Numbered from the stretch's first letter, positions 38,128 through 47,572 are shown. The stretch: DNA of 64,000 nucleotides from Nitrospirillum amazonense (GCF_007828035.1 NZ_VITV01000002.1:248001-312000); one strand, 5' to 3'. Translations and numbers: made by a program. Notes: a model not told the origin generated them from the letters alone.

Positions 38128-39540
38128 ATGCCCATCGATATCCTGATGCCGGCCCTGTCCCCCACCATGACCGAAGGCAAGCTGGCCAAGTGGGTGAAGA
38201 AGGAAGGCGACACGATCAAGGCCGGTGACGTCATCGCCGAGATCGAGACCGACAAGGCCACCATGGAAGTGGAAGCGGTCGACGAAGGTACCCTGGCCAA
38301 GATCCTGGTGCCGGAAGGTACCGAGAACGTGGCCGTGAACACCGCCATCGCCCTGCTGGCCGGTGAAGGCGAGAGCGCCAGCGACGTGAGCGCCGCCAAG
38401 GGCGCCTCCAACACGCCGTCCGCGCCCAAGACCGAGCCCGCCCAGGGCGAGGCCGCCGTAACCCCGAAGGAGGAGGCGTCCAAGGCCGCCCCCGCCGCCC
38501 CGGCGGTGAAGGCCCCGGTGGCCCCGCCGCCGTCGGACGAGGACCGCTTCTTCAAGAACACCCAGACCATGACGGTGCGCGAGGCCCTGCGCGACGCCAT
38601 GGCCGAGGAAATGCGCAAGGACGGCAGCGTCTTCGTCATGGGCGAGGAAGTGGCCGAGTACCAGGGCGCCTACAAGGTGACCCAGGGCCTGCTGCAGGAG
38701 TTCGGCCCCGACCGCGTGATCGACACCCCCATCACCGAGCACGGCTTCGCCGGCCTGGCGGTGGGCGCGGCGTTCGGCGGCCTGCGCCCGGTCGTGGAGT
38801 TCATGACCTTCAACTTCTCGATGCAGGCCATCGACCACATCATCAACTCCGCCGCCAAGACGCTGTACATGTCCGGCGGCCAGATGGGCTGCCCCATCGT
38901 GTTCCGTGGCCCCAACGGCGCCGCCGCCCGCGTGGCCGCGCAGCACAGCCAGGAATACAGCAGTTGGTACGCCCACATCCCGGGCCTGAAGGTGGTGTCG
39001 CCCTATAGCGCCGCCGACGCCAAGGGCCTGCTCAAGGCGGCCATCCGCGACCCGAACCCCGTGGTCTTCCTGGAAAACGAAATCCTGTACGGCCACAGCT
39101 TCGAGGTGCCGACCGATCCGGACTTCATCATCCCGATCGGCCGCGCCAAGATCGAGCGCGCGGGCACGGACGTGACCATCACCGCCTTCTCGCTGCAGGT
39201 GGGCATGGCCCTGGCCGCCGCCGACAAGCTGGCGGAGCAGGGGATCAGCGCCGAGGTCATCAACCTGCGCAGCATCCGTCCCCTGGACGTCCACACCATC
39301 GTGGAAAGCGTGAAGAAGACCAACCGCCTGGTCTCGGTGGAAGAGGGCTGGCCCTTCGCCGGCATCGGCGCGGAAATGTCCGCGGTGATGATGGAACACG
39401 CCTTCGACTACCTGGATGCGCCCGTGGTGCGCGTGCACGGCAAGGACGTGCCCATGCCCTACGCCGCCAATCTGGAAAAGCTGGCCCTGCCGCAGGTGGA
39501 TGACGTCGTCACCGCCGCCAAGGCCGTGCTGTACCGCTGA
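38128..39540 (+). CDS. pdhB: Pyruvate dehydrogenase E1 component, beta subunit, with lipoyl domain
   Basis: A 470-aa fusion. Residues 1-78 are a biotinyl/lipoyl domain with the lipoyl lysine in [16 protein letters not shown]. An Ala/Pro/Lys linker covers about 80-140. The rest is the E1-beta transketolase-like subunit ([49 protein letters not shown]-terminal transketolase domain). A lipoyl domain on E1-beta is known in several alphaproteobacteria. A 98-bp stretch of the lipoyl region is identical to pdhC. Confidence 0.97.
   Translation: MPIDILMPALSPTMTEGKLAKWVKKEGDTIKAGDVIAEIETDKATMEVEAVDEGTLAKILVPEGTENVAVNTAIALLAGEGESASDVSAAKGASNTPSAPKTEPAQGEAAVTPKEEASKAAPAAPAVKAPVAPPPSDEDRFFKNTQTMTVREALRDAMAEEMRKDGSVFVMGEEVAEYQGAYKVTQGLLQEFGPDRVIDTPITEHGFAGLAVGAAFGGLRPVVEFMTFNFSMQAIDHIINSAAKTLYMSGGQMGCPIVFRGPNGAAARVAAQHSQEYSSWYAHIPGLKVVSPYSAADAKGLLKAAIRDPNPVVFLENEILYGHSFEVPTDPDFIIPIGRAKIERAGTDVTITAFSLQVGMALAAADKLAEQGISAEVINLRSIRPLDVHTIVESVKKTNRLVSVEEGWPFAGIGAEMSAVMMEHAFDYLDAPVVRVHGKDVPMPYAANLEKLALPQVDDVVTAAKAVLYR
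38176..38273 (+). repeat. 98-bp identical repeat, pdhB copy
   Basis: Base-for-base identical to 39703-39800 in pdhC (offset 1527). It covers the core of the lipoyl domain, including the lipoyl lysine codon. Flanking lipoyl sequence differs at several synonymous positions. Confidence 0.95.
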
Positions 39541-39549
39541 ACCGGCCGG

Positions 39550-39587
39550 GAAGGCGCCCCGACCCTGTCATGAGAAGGGGCGCCTTC
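39550..39587. terminator. Hairpin between pdhB and pdhC
   Basis: Perfect 11-bp stem GAAGGCGCCCC / GGGGCGCCTTC, 16-base loop, nine bases after pdhB. No T-run, so more likely an intercistronic stabiliser or partial terminator than a full stop. Confidence 0.5.
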
Positions 39588-39654
39588 TGCCGCATCCGTC
39601 AGAGATTTGGGGCGCCTGGCCTGACGCCACGGCCCCCTGGGGGAGATCAAACCC

Positions 39655-40968
39655 ATGCCGATCGATATCCTGATGCCGGCCCTGTCGCCCACGATGACCG
39701 AGGGCAAGCTGGCCAAGTGGGTGAAGAAGGAAGGCGACACGATCAAGGCCGGTGACGTCATCGCCGAGATCGAGACCGACAAGGCCACCATGGAAGTGGA
39801 GGCCGTGGACGAGGGCACGCTGGGCAAAATCCTGGTGCCCGAGGGCACCGAGGGCGTGGCGGTGAACGCCAAGATTGCCGTCCTGCTGGAGGAAGGCGAG
39901 AGCGCCGACGCCCTGAACGCGGCGCCCAAGCCCGCCGCCGCTCCGGCGCCGGCTCCCGCGCCGGCCAAGACCGAAGCCACCGCTCCGGCCCCGGCCAAGA
40001 GCGAGGCCGCCCCGGCCGCCGCCGCTCCGGCGCATGACAGCAAGCGCGTGTTCGCCAGCCCGCTGGCCCGCCGCATGGCCGCCCAGTCCGGCCTGGACCT
40101 GGCCAAGGTTTCCGGCACCGGCCCGTCCGGCCGCATCGTGAAGGCCGACGTGGAGGCCGCCTTGAAGGGTGGTGCTGCCAAGGCCGCCCCGGCCGCCGCC
40201 GCTCCCACCGCCGCCGCCGCTCCGGCTCCGGCCGCTGCCGCTGCTCCGAAGGGCATCGACGCCAAGGCTTTGGCCGACAAGCTGGGCATGAAGTACAAGG
40301 TCCTGCCCAACAGCGGCATGCGCAAGACCATCGCCAAGCGCCTGACCGAGGCCTGGCAGACCATTCCCCACTTCGGCCTGCAGGTCGATTGCGAGATCGA
40401 CGCCCTGCTGGCGCTGCGCGCCCAGCTGAACGAGAAGTCGGGCGAGAAGGTGTCGGTCAACGACTTCGTCGTGAAGGCCGTGGCCGTCGCCCTGCGCAAG
40501 GTGCCGGAGGCCAACGTCTCCTGGCATGAGGACGGCATCCTGCAGTACGAGGGCGTGGACGTCTCCGTGGCCGTGGCCACCGACGGCGGCCTGATCACCC
40601 CCATCGTGAAGAACGCCGACCAGAAGGGCCTGGCCACCATCTCCGCCGAGGTGAAGTCCCTGGCCGCCAAGGCCAAGGAAGGCAAGCTGAAGCCCGAGGA
40701 ATTCCAGGGCGGCACCTTCAGCGTGTCCAACCTGGGCATGTTCGGGATCAAGAGCTTCACCTCCATCATCAACCCGCCGCAGAGCTGCATCCTGTCCGTG
40801 GGTGCCGGTGAGAAGCGGCCGGTGGTGAAGGGCGATGCCCTGGCCGTGGCCACCGTCATGAGCCTGACGCTGACGGTGGACCACCGCTCGGTCGATGGCG
40901 CCGTGGGTGCGAAGTACCTGCAGGTCCTGAAGAAGCTGATCGAGGACCCCATCACGCTGATGCTGTGA
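39655..40968 (+). CDS. pdhC: Pyruvate dehydrogenase E2, dihydrolipoamide acetyltransferase
   Basis: Core of the pyruvate dehydrogenase complex, passing the acetyl group from lipoamide to CoA. The 437-aa product has one lipoyl domain (residues 1-78, [16 protein letters not shown]), an Ala/Pro-rich linker, and a peripheral subunit-binding domain ([36 protein letters not shown], about 125-165). A second linker leads to the catalytic domain ending in [16 protein letters not shown] with the active His and Asp. With the E1-beta lipoyl domain the complex has two lipoyl carriers. Confidence 0.97.
   Translation: MPIDILMPALSPTMTEGKLAKWVKKEGDTIKAGDVIAEIETDKATMEVEAVDEGTLGKILVPEGTEGVAVNAKIAVLLEEGESADALNAAPKPAAAPAPAPAPAKTEATAPAPAKSEAAPAAAAPAHDSKRVFASPLARRMAAQSGLDLAKVSGTGPSGRIVKADVEAALKGGAAKAAPAAAAPTAAAAPAPAAAAAPKGIDAKALADKLGMKYKVLPNSGMRKTIAKRLTEAWQTIPHFGLQVDCEIDALLALRAQLNEKSGEKVSVNDFVVKAVAVALRKVPEANVSWHEDGILQYEGVDVSVAVATDGGLITPIVKNADQKGLATISAEVKSLAAKAKEGKLKPEEFQGGTFSVSNLGMFGIKSFTSIINPPQSCILSVGAGEKRPVVKGDALAVATVMSLTLTVDHRSVDGAVGAKYLQVLKKLIEDPITLML
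39703..39800 (+). repeat. 98-bp identical repeat, pdhC copy
   Basis: Second copy of the identical tract described at 38176-38273. Confidence 0.95.
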
Positions 40969-40976
40969 TGCCGCAT

Positions 40977-41003
40977 CCCCGGAAGCGCCCGCCGCTTCCG
41001 GGG
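40977..41003. terminator. Hairpin between pdhC and lpd
   Basis: Perfect 11-bp stem CCCCGGAAGCG / CGCTTCCGGGG with a 5-base loop, eight bases after pdhC, followed by ATTTCTCC. Possible partial terminator or mRNA stabiliser. Confidence 0.55.
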
Positions 41004-41088
41004 ATTTCTCCTGTCGTTGACCAAAAGCGCAGGGCGAGCGCCCCACGGGTTGGGCGGTCCCGGCGCCTTTTGAAGGGAACAGACCGAA

Positions 41089-42489
41089 ATGGCCGATACC
41101 GAATTCGACGTGCTGGTCCTGGGCGCCGGCCCCGGCGGTTATGTCGCCGCCATCCGCGCCGCCCAGCTGGGCCTGAAGGCCGCGGTGGTGGAACGTGAAC
41201 ACCTGGGCGGCATCTGCCTGAACTGGGGCTGCATCCCGACCAAGGCTCTGCTGCGCTCCGCCGAGATCTACGGCTACATGAAGCACGCCGACGCCTACGG
41301 CCTGACCGTCAGCGGCGTGGGCTTCGACCTGCCCAAGGTGGTGAAGCGCTCCCGCCAGGTGGCGAACCAGCTGTCGGCCGGCGTGAAGAGCCTGTTGAAG
41401 AAGAACAAGGTGCCGGTGTTCGACGGCACCGGCAAGCTGGCCGGCGGCGGCAAGGTCACCGTGACCGCCAAGGACGGGGCCAGCCAGACCCTGGCGGCCA
41501 AGCATATCATCATCGCCACCGGCGCCCGCGCCCGCTCCCTGCCGGGCCTGGAGCCGGACGGCAAGTTCGTGTGGTCGTACAAGGAGGCCCTGGTCCCCGA
41601 CACCATGCCGAAGTCGCTGCTGGTGGTCGGTTCCGGCGCCATTGGCATCGAATTCGCCAGCTTCTTCCGCACCCTGGGTGCCGAGGTGACGGTGGTCGAG
41701 GTCATGGACCGCGTCCTGCCGGTGGAGGATGAGGAAATCTCCGCCTTCGCCCGCAAGCAGTTTGAAAAGCAGGGCATGAAGATCATCACCGGCGGCAAGG
41801 TGACCAAGCTGGACAAGGGTGCCACCACGGTCACCGCCCATGTCGAGGTGGGCGGCAAGGTGGAGACCCTGACGGTGGAGCGTGTCATCACCGCCGTCGG
41901 CATCCAGGCCAACACCGAGAACATCGGCCTGGAGAACACCAAGGTGAAGCTGGACCGCGGCCACATCGTGACCGACGGCTACCTGCGCACGGACGAGCCG
42001 GGCGTCTACGCCATCGGCGACGTGGCCGGCGCCCCCTGGCTGGCGCACAAGGCCAGCCATGAAGGCGTGATCTGCGTGGAGAAGATCGCCGGCGTGAAGG
42101 ACGTCCACCCGATGGACAAGCTGAACATCCCGGGCTGCACCTACTGCAACCCGCAGGTGGCCAGCGTCGGCCTGACCGAAGCCAAGGCCAAGGCCGCCGG
42201 CTATGAGGTCAAGGTCGGCCGCTTCCCCTTCATCGGCAACGGCAAGGCCATCGCCCTGGGCGAGGCCGAGGGCCTGGTGAAGACGGTGTTCGACGCCAAG
42301 ACCGGCGAGCTGCTGGGCGCCCACATGGTGGGAGCCGAGGTGACGGAGCTGATCCAGGGCTACGTCGTCGGCAAGACCTTGGAAACCACCGAGGCCGAGC
42401 TGATGCACACCATCTTCGCCCACCCGACCCTGTCGGAAATGATGCATGAGTCGGTGCTGGCCGCCTACGGCCGCGCGATTCATTACTAA
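41089..42489 (+). CDS. lpd: Dihydrolipoamide dehydrogenase (E3)
   Basis: FAD-dependent disulfide reductase that reoxidises dihydrolipoamide with NAD+. The 466-aa product has the FAD site VLGAGPGGYVAAIRAAQLG, the redox disulfide in GGICLNWGCIPTKALL, the NAD site VVGSGAIGIEFASFF, the second FAD motif VYAIGDVAGAPWLAHKA and the catalytic His in FAHPTLSEMMHES. It closes the pdh operon and may also serve other 2-oxoacid complexes. Confidence 0.97.
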   Translation: MADTEFDVLVLGAGPGGYVAAIRAAQLGLKAAVVEREHLGGICLNWGCIPTKALLRSAEIYGYMKHADAYGLTVSGVGFDLPKVVKRSRQVANQLSAGVKSLLKKNKVPVFDGTGKLAGGGKVTVTAKDGASQTLAAKHIIIATGARARSLPGLEPDGKFVWSYKEALVPDTMPKSLLVVGSGAIGIEFASFFRTLGAEVTVVEVMDRVLPVEDEEISAFARKQFEKQGMKIITGGKVTKLDKGATTVTAHVEVGGKVETLTVERVITAVGIQANTENIGLENTKVKLDRGHIVTDGYLRTDEPGVYAIGDVAGAPWLAHKASHEGVICVEKIAGVKDVHPMDKLNIPGCTYCNPQVASVGLTEAKAKAAGYEVKVGRFPFIGNGKAIALGEAEGLVKTVFDAKTGELLGAHMVGAEVTELIQGYVVGKTLETTEAELMHTIFAHPTLSEMMHESVLAAYGRAIHY

Positions 42490-42509
42490 GCGTTCCCTCA
42501 GGCGCCGGC

Positions 42510-42580
42510 GCCCGCGTCCGCGGGCTTGGCTTCCTCGCTGTGCCCTGCGGTACTCGCTGCGGGGCTGGCGGTCGCCAGCC
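42510..42580. terminator. Two hairpins between lpd and lipA
   Basis: GCCCGCG / CGCGGGC (42510-42525), then GGCTGGCG / CGCCAGCC (42563-42580), both perfect with 2-base centres. The first, followed by TTGGCTTCCT, could end lpd. The second is followed by TGGTTAGAG and may belong to the lipA leader. Confidence 0.4.
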
Positions 42581-42637
42581 TGGTTAGAGTTGAGGGGTAA
42601 GGTGCTGGGGCGATATCGGGGTCGGAACGGAGGAGCG

Positions 42638-42730
42638 ATGCATGCGTGGGGTTCGCCCGGCGCACTTGGCCTTCCGCTCCGGCCCCCTTATGTTTCAGGA
42701 ACATTCGTTTCAAAGGCTGCACGCCCATGA
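42638..42730 (+). CDS. Candidate 30-aa leader ORF overlapping lipA
   Basis: ATG 42638 with a strong GGAGGAG ribosome site at 42629-42635. The stop TGA overlaps the lipA ATG as ATGA (42727-42730). The predicted 30-aa peptide (starting [14 protein letters not shown]) resembles nothing I know. lipA itself has only AAGG ten bases upstream, so translation could be coupled. It may be a regulatory leader or chance; no homology supports it. Confidence 0.3.
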   Translation: MHAWGSPGALGLPLRPPYVSGTFVSKAARP

Positions 42731-43719
42731 CCGCCGACAAGATCCGCCATCCGGAAAAGCAAAACCGCCCGGACAACCCCATCCAGCGCAAGCCGGAATG
42801 GTTGCGGGTGAAGGCCCCGGCTGGCGGCGTGTTCAACGAGACGCGCAACCTGATGCGCGGCCTGAAGCTGAACACGGTATGCGAGGAGGCGGCGTGCCCC
42901 AACATCGGGGAATGCTGGAAGCAGCGCCACGCCACCTTCATGATCCTGGGCGCCGTCTGCACCCGCGCCTGCGCCTTCTGCAACGTGGCCACCGGCCGTC
43001 CCGACCTGCTGGACCCGCATGAGCCCGACAACGTGGCCGAGGCCGTGGCGCGGCTGAAGCTGCAGCACGTGGTGGTCACCTCCGTCGACCGCGACGACCT
43101 GCCCGACGGTGGTGCCGAGCATTTCGCCCGCACCATTCGCGCCATCCGCCGCGAGGCGCCAGAGGCCACCATCGAGGTGCTGACGCCCGACTTCATGAAG
43201 AAGCAGGGCGCCATCGAGACGGTGGTGGAGGCCCGCCCCGACGTGTTCAACCATAACCTGGAGACGGTGCCGCGCCTGTACCCGGGCATCCGCCCCGGCG
43301 CCCGCTATTTCACCTCGCTGTCCCTGCTGTCGCGGGTGCGTGAGCTGGACCCCAGCATTTTCACCAAGTCCGGCATCATGGTCGGCCTGGGCGAAACCAA
43401 GGAGGAGGTGGGCCAGGTCATGGACGACCTGCGCGCGGCGGATGTGGACTTCATCACCATCGGCCAGTACCTGGCGCCCACGCCCAAGCATGCGCCGGTG
43501 GACCGTTTCGTTACGCCGGATGAGTTCGCCAGCTATGCAACCATGGCCCGGGGCAAGGGTTTCCTGATGGTGTCCAGCTCCCCGCTGACCCGCAGCAGCC
43601 ACCATGCCGGCGACGATTTCGTGAAGCTGCGCGAAGCCCGCGAGGCCAAGCTGGCCGGTCGCCCGCTGTCGTCCCAGACGGTTTCGGGGGCGACCGCCGC
43701 CGAAGCCGCCGCCGAGTAA
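42727..43719 (+). CDS. lipA: Lipoyl synthase
   Basis: Radical SAM enzyme inserting two sulfurs into octanoyl groups on lipoyl domains, such as those of PdhB and PdhC encoded upstream. The 330-aa product has the auxiliary cluster motif [12 protein letters not shown], the radical-SAM CxxxCxxC motif [22 protein letters not shown] and the C-terminal [15 protein letters not shown] 42727 gives the canonical start; the frame is open 81 bases further but lacks homology. It is followed after five bases by the RatA/Coq10-like gene. Confidence 0.97.
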   Translation: MTADKIRHPEKQNRPDNPIQRKPEWLRVKAPAGGVFNETRNLMRGLKLNTVCEEAACPNIGECWKQRHATFMILGAVCTRACAFCNVATGRPDLLDPHEPDNVAEAVARLKLQHVVVTSVDRDDLPDGGAEHFARTIRAIRREAPEATIEVLTPDFMKKQGAIETVVEARPDVFNHNLETVPRLYPGIRPGARYFTSLSLLSRVRELDPSIFTKSGIMVGLGETKEEVGQVMDDLRAADVDFITIGQYLAPTPKHAPVDRFVTPDEFASYATMARGKGFLMVSSSPLTRSSHHAGDDFVKLREAREAKLAGRPLSSQTVSGATAAEAAAE

Positions 43720-43724
43720 GCCTC

Positions 43725-44186
43725 ATGCCCACGCACGCCGAGAAGCGCGTCCTGCCTTACACGCCGGAACAGCTGTTCCAGCTGGTGGCGGACGTGGAGA
43801 AGTATCCGGAGTTCCTGCCCTGGGCGGTGGCGGCCCGTATCCGCCGCCGCGAGGGCAATACCTTCTGGGCCGACTTGGTGATCGGCTTCAAGATGGTGCG
43901 CGAGCGCTTCACCTCCAAGGTGGTGCTGAGCGAGCCCGGCCGCCGCATCGACGTGGCCTATACCGAGGGCCCGTTCCACTACCTGAACAACCATTGGATC
44001 TTCGAGCCGCACGCCGACGGCTGTCTGCTGGACTTCTACGTGGATTTTGAGTTCCGCAACCTCATCCTGCAGAAGATCATCGGCGCCCTGTTCGGCGAAG
44101 CCGTGCGCCGCATGGTCGCCGCCTTCGAGGCCCGGGCGCACCAGCTGTACGGCGCGCCCGGCGGCCGGCCGGTGGGAGCGGTGTGA
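43725..44186 (+). CDS. RatA/Coq10-family START-domain protein
   Basis: A 153-aa polyketide-cyclase/START fold protein. Signatures are PYTPEQLFQLVADVEKYPEF, LPWAVAARI, IGFKMVRERFTSKV and FYVDFEFRNLILQKIIGALF. Bacterial members are called RatA after one report of ribosome inhibition in E. coli. The eukaryotic homologue Coq10 binds ubiquinone, and a lipid or quinone role seems likelier here. It directly follows lipA, a common alphaproteobacterial order. The stop overlaps the next GTG start. Confidence 0.85.
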   Translation: MPTHAEKRVLPYTPEQLFQLVADVEKYPEFLPWAVAARIRRREGNTFWADLVIGFKMVRERFTSKVVLSEPGRRIDVAYTEGPFHYLNNHWIFEPHADGCLLDFYVDFEFRNLILQKIIGALFGEAVRRMVAAFEARAHQLYGAPGGRPVGAV

Positions 44187-44440
44187 AACCGCCAATGGTC
44201 GAGGCCGTGAAGATCCTCTCGGGTTCCAATCCGGCGCGACGCGTTCTGGTCGTCCGGCGCCCCGATGGATTCTACGCGCTGCGTCCGCAATACCACTATC
44301 GCAACGTCTGGGAAGGCACCTTGGTGGCGGAAGGGTGGGCTCCGTTACCCGAGCCCAGCAGCCTGTATGAGACGGCGCTGTTGGCTGAGCGGGAGGCCTT
44401 CGCCGAGTTTCCTTGGCTGCGGCATCCAGGTGCCCGTTAG
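44183..44440 (+). CDS. Small conserved-looking hypothetical protein
   Basis: I do not recognise this 85-aa product. It is soluble, with no signal peptide or membrane segment. Aromatic motifs stand out: RRPDGFYALRPQYHYRNVWE, then a helical Leu/Glu-rich stretch ending FPWLRHPG. The start is GTG 44183, overlapping the RatA-like stop as GTGA; ATG 44195 is an alternative. Translational coupling with the lipA/ratA run argues that it is real. Confidence 0.6.
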   Translation: MKPPMVEAVKILSGSNPARRVLVVRRPDGFYALRPQYHYRNVWEGTLVAEGWAPLPEPSSLYETALLAEREAFAEFPWLRHPGAR

Positions 44441-44491
44441 GAAAACGGGGCGCGCATCAGTCCATTGCTTCACCGGGTGGCACTGCGGCGT

Positions 44492-44506
44492 TTAAGCCCG
44501 GCTTAA
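44492..44506. promoter_or_regulatory. CtrA-type site / palindrome upstream of the S9 peptidase
   Basis: TTAA-GCCCGGC-TTAA, which fits the CtrA full-site pattern TTAA-N7-TTAA, 72 bases before the peptidase ATG. It is also the core of a near-perfect palindrome TTTAAGCC-C-GGCTTAAA (44491-44507). Confidence 0.4.
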
Positions 44507-44578
44507 ATTTTGATGCCGCCCCACCTCCCTGGTATGGTTACCCCCAACGTGGGGACCATAAATAGGGCAGGGATAGGA

Positions 44579-46732
44579 ATGAGGCATTCTGTGACGCGCG
44601 TGCTGGCGGGCGCGCTGTTGGCCGGCTGCGCCTTCACCGCTTTGGATGCCTCGGCGCAGGCGGTCGAGAAAAAGCCCCTCACGCACGAGACCCTGTGGAT
44701 GATGAAGCGCGTGGGTGCGCCCATCACCAGCCCCAACGGCAAGTGGGTGCTGTTCTCCATGGTCGAGCCCTCGTACGAGCAGGACAAGTCGGTCACCGAC
44801 CTGTGGCTGGTGCCGACCGACGGCAGCGCCGCCCCCCGGCGTCTGACCAACACCAAGGGCGGCGAGAGCGACCCCGTCTGGTCGCCTGACAGCGGCAGCA
44901 TCGCCTTCGCCGCCAAGCGCGAGGGCGATGAAGTCGAGCAGATCTATGTGCTGGACCTGGCCCAGGGCGGGGAGGCGCGGCGCGTCACCACCGTTTCCAC
45001 CGGCGCCAGCCACCCGCAATGGCGCCCCGACGGCAAGGCCATCCTGTTCGAGAGCCGCGTCTTCCCCGGCGCCACGGACGATGAGGCCAACAAGAAGATC
45101 GCGGCGGAGCGCAAGGCGCGGAAATACAACGTCCGCACCTATGAGCACTTCCCTGTCCGCTATTGGAACGAATGGCTGGATGACCGGCAGCCCACGGTGA
45201 TGGTGCAGGGGCTGGAGCCGGGGGCCGTGGCCCGGGACATCCTGTCGTCCACGGCCTTCGCCCACACCGACGGCTTCAGCGGCATGCAGGGGGAGAGCAG
45301 CGTCTCGCTGTCCCCCATCTGGAGCCCGGACGGCGGCGAGATCGTCTTCGAGGCGACGCAGGCGCGCTGGAACGCCGCCTTCGCCCACGTGCCCTACCAT
45401 CTCTACCGCATCCCGGCGGCGGGCGGCGCGGAACCGCGGGAGGTCACGGCGGCGCCCGGCGGCTATGGCCACGCGGCCTTCAGCCCGGACGGCAAGAATC
45501 TCTACTTCACCTACATGCCGCAGAACGATGAGGTCTACAACCTGCCGCGTCTGTCGCGGGTGGCCTGGCCGGCCGGTGGTGCCGCCACCCTGGTGGCGCG
45601 CGACTTCGACCGCCAGCCGACGCAGTACGCCCTATCGCCCGACAGCCGCACCGTCTATCTGCTGGCGCCCGACGGCGCGTCGGAAAACCTGTACAGTGTG
45701 CCGGCCGAGGGCGGCAAACCTGCCCTGGTGGCGCAGCCCAAGGTCGGCGGCTACACCGCGCTGTCCCTGCCCAAGTCGGGCAAGCTGCAGCTGATCGCCC
45801 AGTACGGCAGTTCGGTGAACCCGGCAGAAATCGTGAGGATCGATCCCAATGGGAAAGCCAGCGGGATGGAAGGCGAGAAGGGTGGACATACCAACCTGAC
45901 CAATATCGACACCGCCATCGCCGCCGGTATCGACTGGCAGCCGCCGCAGCACTTCACCTTCACCTCGGCCAAGGGGCGGACCATCCACAGCATGATCGTG
46001 CTGCCGCCCCATTTCGATCCCAACATGAAATACCCGCTGTTCGTCTTCATCCACGGCGGGGCGGCCAGCAACAACCCGGATCAGATCGGCCTGCGCTGGA
46101 ACTATCACCTGCTGGCGGCCAGCGCCGGCGGCACCGTCATCCTGATGACGGACTACACCGGTTCCACCGGTTTCGGCGAAGCCTTCGCCCAGGCCATCAA
46201 GCTGGACCCGCTGAAGACCCCGGCCGATGAGATCAACCAGGCGGCGGATGAGGCCATCAGGCGCTTCCCCTTCATCGATGCCAGCCGCCAGTGCGCCGGC
46301 GGCGCCAGCTACGGCGGCCACCTGACCAACTGGCTGGAGGCCACCACCACCCGCTACCGCTGCCTGGTCAGCCACGCCGGTGAGGTCGATCTGCTGACCC
46401 AGTGGGGCGAGAGCGACGGCATCTACAACCGCGAGGTCAACAACGGCGGCCCGCCCTGGGAAGGCAACGCCATCTGGCGCGAGCAGAGCCCCATCACCTA
46501 TGCGGCCAACTGGAAGACGCCCATGCTGATGAGCATCGGCGAGCGCGATTACCGCGTGCCCCTGGGTAACACGCTGGAGGCCTGGGCGGTGCTGCAGCAC
46601 CAGCACGTGCCCAGCCGCCTGCTGGTCTGGCCCGACGCCTGGCACTGGATCACCAAGCCCGAGGACAGCCGCCACTTCTACCAGGAGGTGGGGGACTGGC
46701 TGGCCAAGTACCTGCAAGCGACCTCACCTTAA
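44579..46732 (+). CDS. Exported S9-family (prolyl oligopeptidase-like) peptidase
   Basis: A 717-aa serine peptidase of clan SC. The N terminus has a signal peptide ending near DASAQA. Residues about 40-440 form a beta-propeller with WD40-like PD40 repeats (DPVWSPDSGSIAFAAKR, HPQWRPDGKAILFES, AFSPDGKNLYFTY). The C-terminal alpha/beta-hydrolase domain has the nucleophile Ser in CAGGASYGGHLTNW, the Asp in SIGERDYRVP and the His in WPDAWHWI. It probably trims peptides in the periplasm. ATG 44579 has GGATAGG just upstream; the open frame before it lacks signal-peptide character. Confidence 0.92.
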   Translation: MRHSVTRVLAGALLAGCAFTALDASAQAVEKKPLTHETLWMMKRVGAPITSPNGKWVLFSMVEPSYEQDKSVTDLWLVPTDGSAAPRRLTNTKGGESDPVWSPDSGSIAFAAKREGDEVEQIYVLDLAQGGEARRVTTVSTGASHPQWRPDGKAILFESRVFPGATDDEANKKIAAERKARKYNVRTYEHFPVRYWNEWLDDRQPTVMVQGLEPGAVARDILSSTAFAHTDGFSGMQGESSVSLSPIWSPDGGEIVFEATQARWNAAFAHVPYHLYRIPAAGGAEPREVTAAPGGYGHAAFSPDGKNLYFTYMPQNDEVYNLPRLSRVAWPAGGAATLVARDFDRQPTQYALSPDSRTVYLLAPDGASENLYSVPAEGGKPALVAQPKVGGYTALSLPKSGKLQLIAQYGSSVNPAEIVRIDPNGKASGMEGEKGGHTNLTNIDTAIAAGIDWQPPQHFTFTSAKGRTIHSMIVLPPHFDPNMKYPLFVFIHGGAASNNPDQIGLRWNYHLLAASAGGTVILMTDYTGSTGFGEAFAQAIKLDPLKTPADEINQAADEAIRRFPFIDASRQCAGGASYGGHLTNWLEATTTRYRCLVSHAGEVDLLTQWGESDGIYNREVNNGGPPWEGNAIWREQSPITYAANWKTPMLMSIGERDYRVPLGNTLEAWAVLQHQHVPSRLLVWPDAWHWITKPEDSRHFYQEVGDWLAKYLQATSP

Positions 46733-46838
46733 GGCTAGGGACTGATCCTTTTCGCCGCCTCAGGCGTATCGCCCACCGTCGCCAGTCCATCCAGGATGGC
46801 GGCATGGTGGCGTGGTCGGGATGCGCGAGGGTGATGGA

Positions 46839-47567
46839 ATGATGGGCTACAACGGTCTGGCGCCGGACGGATGCGCCGTGGTTGTCGGGGCAGGGGGGCT
46901 GGGCCGTGCCCTGGCCGTCGCGTTGGAGGAACGTGGCGCCCATGCCCATGTGATCCTGACCGGCAGGCGGGAGGACCCGCCCTGCGACATCACCGACGAA
47001 CGCGCAGTGGCCGCCCTGGCCCAGCGGGTATGGGACACGGGCCTGTCCCTGCGCACCGTCATCGTCGCGTCGGGCTTCCTGCACGGGCCGGGGCCGGAGC
47101 CCTATCAGGCCTTCGCCCCGGAGAAGACCTGGCGCCAGCTGGACCCCGCCCATCTGGCCCATGCCTTCGCCGTCAACGCCATCGGCCCGGCGCTGCTGGC
47201 CAAGCATCTGCTGCCCCTATTCCCAGCCAGCCGGCGCTGCGTCTTCGCCGCCCTGTCCGCCAAGGTCGGCTCCATCGCCGACAACAGCGCCGGCGGCTGG
47301 TACGCCTACCGCGCCAGCAAGGCCGCGCTGAACCAGATCATCCGCACTGCGGCCATCGAGTTGGCCCGAACCCGCCCCCTGTCGCTCTGCGTTGCCGTCC
47401 ACCCCGGCACCGTGGACACGCCCCTGTCGGCCCCCTTCGCCAAAACCGGCTTGGAGGTGCGCAAGCCGGACCGGGCGGCATCGCAAATCCTGGACATGCT
47501 GGACCGCCTGACCCCCGATGACACCGGCCGCTTCTGGGCGTACGACGGGCGGGAGCTGCCGTGGTGA
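46839..47567 (+). CDS. Short-chain dehydrogenase/reductase
   Basis: A 242-aa SDR with a Rossmann fold. The N-terminal dinucleotide loop is VVVGAGGLGRALAVALEERG, the catalytic Ser region FAALSAKVGSI and the YxxxK motif is in GGWYAYRASKAALNQII. The C-terminal part has VHPGTVDTPLSAPF. This layout resembles the C-factor/CsgA-like SDR subgroup; the substrate is not readable. ATG 46839 and 46842 are the likeliest starts (GAGGG upstream); 46821 is possible. It converges on the rtcR remnant. Confidence 0.88.
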   Translation: MMGYNGLAPDGCAVVVGAGGLGRALAVALEERGAHAHVILTGRREDPPCDITDERAVAALAQRVWDTGLSLRTVIVASGFLHGPGPEPYQAFAPEKTWRQLDPAHLAHAFAVNAIGPALLAKHLLPLFPASRRCVFAALSAKVGSIADNSAGGWYAYRASKAALNQIIRTAAIELARTRPLSLCVAVHPGTVDTPLSAPFAKTGLEVRKPDRAASQILDMLDRLTPDDTGRFWAYDGRELPW

Positions 47568-47572
47568 CGGGC

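Noticed and set aside
42498-43289. Minus-strand gene between lpd and lipA
   Set aside because: Most of it is antisense to lipA, and the non-overlapping part is low-complexity with no ribosome site.
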